This document shows positions 6,564-10,774 of a DNA stretch of 10,774 nucleotides, in pieces. A program made the position numbers and the translations under genes. The number at the start of each line of letters is the position of its first letter. Within the stretch, counting starts at the first letter, position 1. The notes under the pieces are model-generated. The model did not search any database and had not been told where the DNA came from. It was given only the letters and a program-made list of their open reading frames with translations. The stretch spans positions 1-10,774 of the forward strand of contig JASLGJ010000293.1 of assembly GCA_030150085.1 (NCBI GenBank). Direction: 5' to 3'. Source of the DNA: Candidatus Elarobacter sp. GTDB taxonomy: Bacteria; Vulcanimicrobiota; Vulcanimicrobiia; Vulcanimicrobiales; Vulcanimicrobiaceae.

Positions 6564-7100
6564 TCAGATCTTGCCCACCGCGCGCGCGTACGCGAAGATG
6601 CCGCCGGCCTCGACGATGCGCGCGATGTCGCCCAGCGGCAAGATGCGCACGTCGAGCCGCTCGCCGTTGCGCCGGATCTCGCCGCGCTCCAGGTCGATCG
6701 CGAGCTCGTCGCCGTTGGCCACGGCGTCGTCGATCTTGCGGTCGACCTGGATCGGCAGCAGCTCGCCCGAGGCGATGCAGTTGCGAAAGAAGATGCGGGC
6801 GAACGACTCGGCGACGACGGCCTTGATGCCGGAGGCGCCCAGCGCGATCGGGGCGTGCTCGCGCGAGGAGCCGCAGCCGAAGTTGCGGCCCGCGACGACG
6901 AGCTGGTGAACCGCCTTCTTCGTGCCCGGGTCGACGAAGGGCGGGAAGCTGGTCGGCAGCCCCGACATCGCGTACCCGCCCAGGGCCTCGTAGCCCTCGG
7001 GGCTGGAGGGGTTGAGCGTGCAGTGCTCCGCGCGGATGATCTGGTCGGTGTCGATGTTGTCGCCCAGGACGTAGGCGCTGCCGACGATGGCGGTTTGCAT
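6564..7100 (-). CDS. leuD: 3-isopropylmalate dehydratase-type isomerase, small subunit (LeuD-like)
   Basis: A 178-residue swivelling-domain subunit that pairs with the upstream large subunit to isomerise a 2-alkylmalate to its 3-alkyl isomer by dehydration and rehydration. Seen: LGDNIDTDQII (12-22), the hallmark GRNFGCGSSREHAPIALGAS (71-90), and AVVAESFARIFFRN (94-107). The loop after DQII reads RAEHCTLNPSSPEGYEALGGYAMSGLP (23-49); its overall plan resembles plant/archaeal-type small subunits, in which the loop usually reads PAxYL and helps select substrate. ATG at 7100 is preferred over ATG at 7109: AGAGG sits 9 nt before the former but directly abuts the latter. The gap to the large-subunit stop is 14 nt. 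The symbol names the family; the in vivo substrate may differ from isopropylmalate because of the atypical cluster. Confidence 0.9.
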   Translation of the reverse strand: MQTAIVGSAYVLGDNIDTDQIIRAEHCTLNPSSPEGYEALGGYAMSGLPTSFPPFVDPGTKKAVHQLVVAGRNFGCGSSREHAPIALGASGIKAVVAESFARIFFRNCIASGELLPIQVDRKIDDAVANGDELAIDLERGEIRRNGERLDVRILPLGDIARIVEAGGIFAYARAVGKI

Positions 7101-7114
7101 GTTCACCATCCTCT

Positions 7115-8413
7115 TCAGTCGATGAAGTCGCGCGGGTCGGCGATCGCGCCGCGCACCGCCGTGGCCGCCACGGTCAGCGGCGAGGCCAGGTAGACCTGCG
7201 CGTCCTTGTGACCCATCCGGCCCGGGAAGTTGCGGTTCGTGGTCGAGATGACCGCCATCGGCTCGTTGATGCGCCCGAAGGTGTCGGCCGGGCCGCCGCA
7301 GCAGGCCGCGCAGCCCGGTTCGGGCGAGATGAAGACGCCCGCGCCCTGCAGGATGTCGTGCAGCGACTCGCCTTCGATCTGCTCGCGGAACAGGTTCTGG
7401 TAGATCTCGCGGGTGGCCGGCACCGCGTAGGTCTCGATCGCGACCCGCTTGCCGCGCAGGACGCTGGCCGCGGCCCGGAAGTCCTCCAGCTTGCCGCCGG
7501 TGCAGGAACCGATGTAGGCGCGCGCGATCTTGGCGCCCTGCACGGCGCCGATCAGGTCGACCTTGTCGGGCGAGAACGGCTTGGCGACCTGCGGCATCAT
7601 CGTGTCGAGGTCGTAGACCAGCGTCTTGCAGTACGCCGCGTCGGCGTCGGGCTCGACGACCTCGAACGGCTTGTCGGTGCGCCGGCGCACGTAGTCGAGG
7701 GTCTCCTCGTTGGGGACCATGACGCCGTTCTTGGCGCCGCACTCGGCCACCATGTTGCACAGCGTCATGCGCTCCTCGAGCGAGAGCTGGGCGAGCGCCT
7801 CGCCGCCGAACTCCATCGCCATGTAGGTGGCGCCGTCGACCGTCAGGTCCGCGATGACGCGCAGGATCAGGTCCTTGGCCTGCAGATAGGCCGGCTTGCG
7901 CCCGCGGAACTCGACCCGGATCGTCTGCGGCACGCGCAAGAAGATCTCGCCCGTGCCCAGGACGAAGGCGGCGTCCGTGTTGCCGACCCCGATCGCGAAC
8001 ATCCCGAACGCGCCGGCCGAGGTCGTGTGGCTGTCGGTGCCCACGAGCACCTCGCCGGGCCGGTCGTGCCCGCCCTCGGCCAGCGCGATGTGGCACACGC
8101 CCTTGTACGCGGGCGTGCCGACGTCGTAGAAATACTTGTGGCCCTGCTCGCGCGCGAACTCGCGCATGAACCGGATGTTGGAGTTGGCCTGCGCGTCGGT
8201 CGTGAATACAAAATGGTCGGGGATCATGACGTGCCGCTCGGGGTCCCAGATCCGGGCGTGCTCGCCGAACTGCTTGCGAAACGTTCCCACGACGCCGGGC
8301 GTCATCGGGTCGTGCGTCATCAGCGTGTCGACCTTCGCCCACACGACGTCGTCCGCTTTGGCATCCGAGCCGCTCGCGCGGCTCAGAATCTTTTCGGTGA
8401 TGGTCTTACCCAC
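7115..8413 (-). CDS. leuC: 3-isopropylmalate dehydratase-type isomerase, large [4Fe-4S] subunit (LeuC-like, aconitase family)
   Basis: A 432-residue aconitase-family large subunit of the archaeal/plant-length class. It begins TITEKILSRASG (4-15), the usual N-terminus. Further marks are VGTDSHTTSAGAFGMFAIGVG (124-144) and STTNRNFPGRMGHKDAQVYLASP (390-412). Cluster cysteines are C304 in IGSCTGGK and C368/C371 in PGCAACCGG; C372 is an additional cysteine next to the cluster site. All catalytic elements appear intact. The start is GTG at 8413; an in-frame TGA lies five codons upstream, so no longer version is possible, and the ribosome site is weak. The small subunit follows 14 nt later. In leucine synthesis this enzyme would follow LeuA and precede LeuB; here a LeuA/NifV-like gene is present downstream but no LeuB is seen, so homoaconitase-like or chain-elongation roles should be considered. 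Confidence 0.93.
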   Translation of the reverse strand: MGKTITEKILSRASGSDAKADDVVWAKVDTLMTHDPMTPGVVGTFRKQFGEHARIWDPERHVMIPDHFVFTTDAQANSNIRFMREFAREQGHKYFYDVGTPAYKGVCHIALAEGGHDRPGEVLVGTDSHTTSAGAFGMFAIGVGNTDAAFVLGTGEIFLRVPQTIRVEFRGRKPAYLQAKDLILRVIADLTVDGATYMAMEFGGEALAQLSLEERMTLCNMVAECGAKNGVMVPNEETLDYVRRRTDKPFEVVEPDADAAYCKTLVYDLDTMMPQVAKPFSPDKVDLIGAVQGAKIARAYIGSCTGGKLEDFRAAASVLRGKRVAIETYAVPATREIYQNLFREQIEGESLHDILQGAGVFISPEPGCAACCGGPADTFGRINEPMAVISTTNRNFPGRMGHKDAQVYLASPLTVAATAVRGAIADPRDFID

Positions 8414-8489
8414 GATCCGGTCCAGCCCTCACATAGCACCCCGTAGCAAGGCGGAACGACGCGAGGCCCCGTTCTCGCGCGCCGACCCG

Positions 8490-8515
8490 CATTCTAATCC
8501 ATCGTAGGTAGAATG
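8490..8515. promoter_or_regulatory. Inverted repeat (CATTCTA-N12-TAGAATG), candidate operator
   Basis: Perfect 7-bp arms at 8490-8496 and 8509-8515 are separated by 12 nt. One arm contains the -10 box of the isomerase promoter and the other reaches the edge of the -35 box, so a bound dimeric regulator would block RNA polymerase. The AT-rich arms stand out from the surrounding GC-rich DNA. Confidence 0.6.
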
Positions 8516-8519
8516 TCCA
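8491..8519 (-). promoter_or_regulatory. Sigma70-like promoter for the leuCD-like genes
   Basis: On the minus strand TGGACA (8519-8514; 5 of 6 to TTGACA) is followed after exactly 17 nt by TAGAAT (8496-8491; 5 of 6 to TATAAT). The predicted transcript starts near 8484, about 70 nt before the GTG at 8413. Confidence 0.7.
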
Positions 8520-8603
8520 TCGGGGGCTTGCTGGCCATACGCAACGGCATCCGGGCCGCTGCTCAGCCGAGTGTCGAACGCCCGGGGTGAGCCCTCTCAC
8601 ACG

Positions 8604-8618
8604 GGAGCGGGCCGCTCC
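8604..8618. repeat. 15-bp perfect palindrome upstream of the adaptor promoter
   Basis: ggagcgggccgctcc is a perfect dyad of 7-bp arms around a single central base. It ends 19 nt before the TTGACG -35 box of the rightward promoter, so a regulator-binding site is possible; it lacks a T-tract and is not a terminator. In GC-rich DNA such a palindrome could also arise by chance. Confidence 0.35.
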
Positions 8619-8637
8619 GGCGCACCGCGGAGGAGAG

Positions 8638-8666
8638 TTGACGGTCCGCCTGCCCGATGGTACTCT
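8638..8666 (+). promoter_or_regulatory. Sigma70-like promoter for the HlyD/MFS pair
   Basis: TTGACG (8638-8643) and TACTCT (8661-8666) are separated by 17 nt, and a TGG triplet directly before the -10 makes an extended -10 (TGn). The predicted start is near 8673, leaving a leader of about 230 nt before the ATG at 8903. Confidence 0.5.
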
Positions 8667-8902
8667 CTAGGATGTTTTGATGGGTGTGCTCCGTACGTTG
8701 TGCTCGCGGGATCGCCGCGTCGCAGCGCGGTCGTTGGCGCCCGCCGAACAGGGTGTTGCTGTTTACGTGAGGCGTGTCATCGACGACGGGCCTCTTTTGG
8801 CGGATCGCGTGGTGACCGCATCGCCCCCGTGCACGGGCATGCCGGCCTTCTGCACGATCCCGCTCTTTCGTTCAGCCGATCGCACAGAAGAACTGGGAGA
8901 AC

Positions 8903-10213
8903 ATGCAGCCAACGACCGGCGCCAAGCCGCACACGAACGGGTCGAGCGAGGGCGGCGGCGCGAGCGATGCCCCGCCTCGCAGCGCGCTCGCGCGGTTCGG
9001 TAAACCAGCCCGCACCCTGCTGACCGTCCTGGCGGTGCTCGCGGTCGTCGCGCTCGCGGCGCGCTGGTACTTCGGGCGGCCGCCGCGCAGCATCCAGGCC
9101 TACGTCAATGCCGCCGTGACGACGGTGCAGACGCCGGTCGCGGGTCAGCTCGCCATCGCCGCCGGCGTCGACGTCGGCCGGCCCGTGCGCGCCGGCCAGC
9201 CGCTGGCGACCGTCATCAGCAGCGGCATCGCCAACCCCCGCTCGTCCGACCTGCGGGTGCAGCGCGAGACGCTGCAGGCGCAGCTCGAGACCTCGAGCCA
9301 GCACCTGGCCAGCCTGCGGGCCCAGATCGCCGAGCGCTCCGGGCTGGCCGACACGTTCGCCCAAGAGGGCAAGCAGCAGCACCAGCTCGACACGGCCTAC
9401 GCCGCCGCCCAGGTGCACGCCGCGCAAGCCGCCTCGGAGCAAGCCGCGGTGCAGGACAAGCTGGCCGCCATCCAGGCTCGCCGCACCGCCGCGCTCTACG
9501 CCACCGGCGACATCAGCGCGGACGCGCGCGACCAGGCGGCGACCGCCGCCGCGGCGGCCCAGGCGCGCACCGCGGCGGCGAACGCGAACCGGGCCGGCCT
9601 GAGCGCGGCGCAGCGCGCGGCGCAAGCCGGGCTCGAGGTCGGCGGGGGGCGCTCGCTCAGCTACGCCGAGATCCGGGTCCGCGAGCTGGGCAACGAGATC
9701 ACCGACCTGCGCCAGCAGCTCGCCGACGAGGGCACGCACCAGGCGGCGCTGCGCCAGCAGCTGCGCCAGCTCGACGGCGAGCTGAGCGCGCAGAGCCGGG
9801 CCACGCTGACCGCGCCGGTGGACGGCGTCATCTGGTCGCTCGACGCCCACAACGGGCAGAGCGTGGGCGGCGCTTCGGCGGTGGCCGAGATCGTGAGCTG
9901 CAGCGACGTCTGGGTCGACGCCTTCTTCGACGAGAGCGCCGCGACGCGGCTGCACGTCGGCCAGGACGTCGAGGTCCGCGACGTCAACGGCAAGCCGCTC
10001 GCCCCGGGCCACGTGGAGACCATCCGCGCCGGCGCGGGCCGGGTGACGGTCGGCCACTACGTGGTCGACCCGCCGCCCGAGATCGAGCACCGCCAGCTCC
10101 CCGTCCGCGTCTCGACCGTGCGGGTCGGCGTCGCCTGGCCCAAGACCGATCAGCGCCGCAGCGAGTTCTGCCGCGCGGGCAGCAGCGTCACGGTCGTCGC
10201 CGACCGCGGGTAG
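8903..10213 (+). CDS. HlyD/EmrA-type membrane fusion (periplasmic adaptor) protein
   Basis: A 436-residue adaptor. Order of parts: a short cytoplasmic tail rich in Gly/Ser (1-35); one membrane helix at about 38-55 (ARTLLTVLAVLAVVALAARW); a first half lipoyl/barrel-sandwich motif, AYVNAAVTTVQTPVAGQL (66-83) and VGRPVRAGQPLATV (91-104); a long Ala/Gln-rich alpha-helical hairpin, about 115-297; the second half-motif, TLTAPVDGVIWSLDAHNGQSVGGASAVAEI (301-330, in two blocks); and a beta-barrel, VWVDAFFDESAATRLHVGQDVEVR (336-359). This is the EmrA/HlyD plan, in which the protein links an inner-membrane pump to an outer-membrane channel. ATG at 8903 has GGAG 3 nt before it. The transporter gene begins 3 nt downstream, so the two surely work together. 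Cargo unknown; export of the neighbouring pathway's product is possible. Confidence 0.9.
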   Translation: MQPTTGAKPHTNGSSEGGGASDAPPRSALARFGKPARTLLTVLAVLAVVALAARWYFGRPPRSIQAYVNAAVTTVQTPVAGQLAIAAGVDVGRPVRAGQPLATVISSGIANPRSSDLRVQRETLQAQLETSSQHLASLRAQIAERSGLADTFAQEGKQQHQLDTAYAAAQVHAAQAASEQAAVQDKLAAIQARRTAALYATGDISADARDQAATAAAAAQARTAAANANRAGLSAAQRAAQAGLEVGGGRSLSYAEIRVRELGNEITDLRQQLADEGTHQAALRQQLRQLDGELSAQSRATLTAPVDGVIWSLDAHNGQSVGGASAVAEIVSCSDVWVDAFFDESAATRLHVGQDVEVRDVNGKPLAPGHVETIRAGAGRVTVGHYVVDPPPEIEHRQLPVRVSTVRVGVAWPKTDQRRSEFCRAGSSVTVVADRG

Positions 10214-10216
10214 CGC

Positions 10217-10774
10217 GTGAACCGCGACATCGCGCTCTTCGTCGGCTACCGCATCGCCTCGCGGCTCTACTTTCACCTGCCCGTTCTCTTCCTCTACTTC
10301 TACACGCTCGAGTTCGGCGTGCTGCCCACCGTCGTGCTGCTGGCGGCCTACGGCGGCGCGATCACGGTGTGCTCGGATGCCGGCGCCTGGCTGTCGCGCC
10401 ACCTCTCCAAGAAGTACGTCGTGATGGTCGGCGAGACGCTCAAGGCGATCAACGTCGTCCTGATCCTGGCCGGCACGCAGCCGGGCCACACCAGCTTCTG
10501 GATCCCGCTGGTCGGTCAGATCGTCGGCGGCTGCGGCTTCGCGATCGCGATCAGCACCGACTCGGGGCTGCTGCGCACGATCACCGAGAGCGGCGGCAAC
10601 GCGCTCTTCGGCAAGGTGCAGGCGCGCTCGCAGACGCTGATGTTCGTCGCGACGCTGGTCTCGGGCGTGACCGGCGCGGTGCTCTACGCCAACTCCTCGG
10701 ACTGGGTGTTCCTGGCCTCGCTCGCCGCGAACGTGGCGGCGATCCTGCTGATGTTCCTGATCGGCACGGACGAC
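10217..10774 (+). CDS. MFS-like multi-pass membrane transporter; partial, 3' end outside window
   Basis: The frame from GTG at 10217 stays open for 186 codons to the window end. The product is strongly hydrophobic with about five to six predicted membrane spans: roughly residues 20-48 (LPVLFLYFYTLEFGVLPTVV region), 78-95, 98-116, 141-160 and 163-182. Between spans two and three sits a basic loop with SRHLSKKYVVMVGE (60-73), resembling the conserved cytoplasmic loop after helix 2 in the major facilitator superfamily. The start follows the adaptor's TAG by 3 nt, which implies translational coupling and a joint pump-adaptor complex of the EmrAB kind. The MFS assignment is by topology and context, not by a diagnostic signature, so another 12-span carrier family is possible. 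Confidence 0.75.
   Translation, partial: MNRDIALFVGYRIASRLYFHLPVLFLYFYTLEFGVLPTVVLLAAYGGAITVCSDAGAWLSRHLSKKYVVMVGETLKAINVVLILAGTQPGHTSFWIPLVGQIVGGCGFAIAISTDSGLLRTITESGGNALFGKVQARSQTLMFVATLVSGVTGAVLYANSSDWVFLASLAANVAAILLMFLIGTDD

Larger units (their letters stand above)
8414..8902. other. 489-nt divergent intergenic region
   Basis: It separates the leftward isomerase genes from the rightward adaptor/transporter pair. Contents from left to right: a roughly 70-nt leader of the isomerase genes with a 6-bp-stem hairpin (arms cgcgag 8460-8465 and ctcgcg 8474-8479); the leftward promoter with a 7-bp inverted repeat; a 15-bp palindrome at 8604-8618; a rightward promoter at 8638-8666; and a leader of about 230 nt before the adaptor gene. 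No convincing protein or RNA gene is seen within it. No Leu-rich leader peptide or attenuator is visible ahead of the isomerase genes. Confidence 0.7.

Noticed and set aside
7101..8342. Upstream extension of the small-subunit reading frame
   Set aside because: It runs out of frame through the intact large-subunit gene; the conserved small-subunit fold begins at 7100.
8414..8489. Leucine leader-peptide attenuator before leuC
   Set aside because: No short open frame with Leu codon runs and no terminator/antiterminator pair; only one small hairpin at 8460-8479.
8406..8600. Possible 64-codon minus-strand gene ahead of leuC
   Set aside because: It runs through the promoter and operator region and overlaps the leuC start; composition looks non-coding.
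8677..9003. Possible 108-codon gene in the leader of the adaptor gene
   Set aside because: No ribosome site, weak G/C bias at third positions, no known domain, and it overlaps the adaptor start in another frame.
8777..10489. 570-codon minus-strand open frame opposite the adaptor gene
   Set aside because: Low-complexity antisense product of GC-rich codons; the plus-strand HlyD and MFS-like proteins explain the region.

Overview
The window is very GC-rich, with strong G/C preference at third codon positions, several GTG starts and tight gene packing. It looks like a chromosomal segment of a high-GC environmental bacterium. The adaptor protein at the right end suggests a cell with a periplasm-like compartment. 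Candidatus Eremiobacterota or a similar little-cultured soil phylum is possible, but nothing here proves the phylum.

Positions 8413 to 1 (minus strand) hold nine co-directional genes. In order of transcription they are: the large and small subunits of a 3-isopropylmalate dehydratase-type isomerase (8413-7115, 7100-6564); a divergent YrdC/Sua5-domain protein (6422-5715); a cytochrome P450 (5718-4444); a PEBP/YbhB-like protein (4399-3911); a short isopropylmalate/homocitrate synthase-type enzyme (3873-2707); a heme-oxygenase-fold diiron (HDO) protein (2661-1942); an amidohydrolase-2 family enzyme (1895-723); and a beta-lactamase-fold protein cut by the window edge (704-<1). From the YrdC gene onward, gaps are 18-46 nt or a 4-nt overlap, so this part should be one operon. 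A sigma70-like promoter (TTGACA-18-TATCGT) precedes the YrdC gene, and a perfect tandem 20-bp repeat lies in its leader. A second promoter (TGGACA-17-TAGAAT) with a 7-bp inverted repeat drives the isomerase pair.

Positions 8414-8902 form a divergent intergenic region. On the plus strand it is followed by an HlyD/EmrA-type membrane fusion protein (8903-10213) and, 3 nt later, an MFS-like transporter that runs off the right edge (10217->10774). This looks like an export module.

Inference: a condensing enzyme of the LeuA/NifV type, a LeuCD isomerase, a P450, a complete-ligand HDO diiron enzyme, an amidohydrolase/decarboxylase-type enzyme and accessory proteins, next to an exporter and with no leuB in view, do not look like ordinary leucine biosynthesis. 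They look like a dedicated and possibly undescribed small-molecule pathway that extends or rearranges a 2-oxo acid and then tailors it oxidatively. The product cannot be named from sequence. The most unusual single protein is the beta-lactamase-fold one, in which the catalytic SxxK serine is a cysteine.
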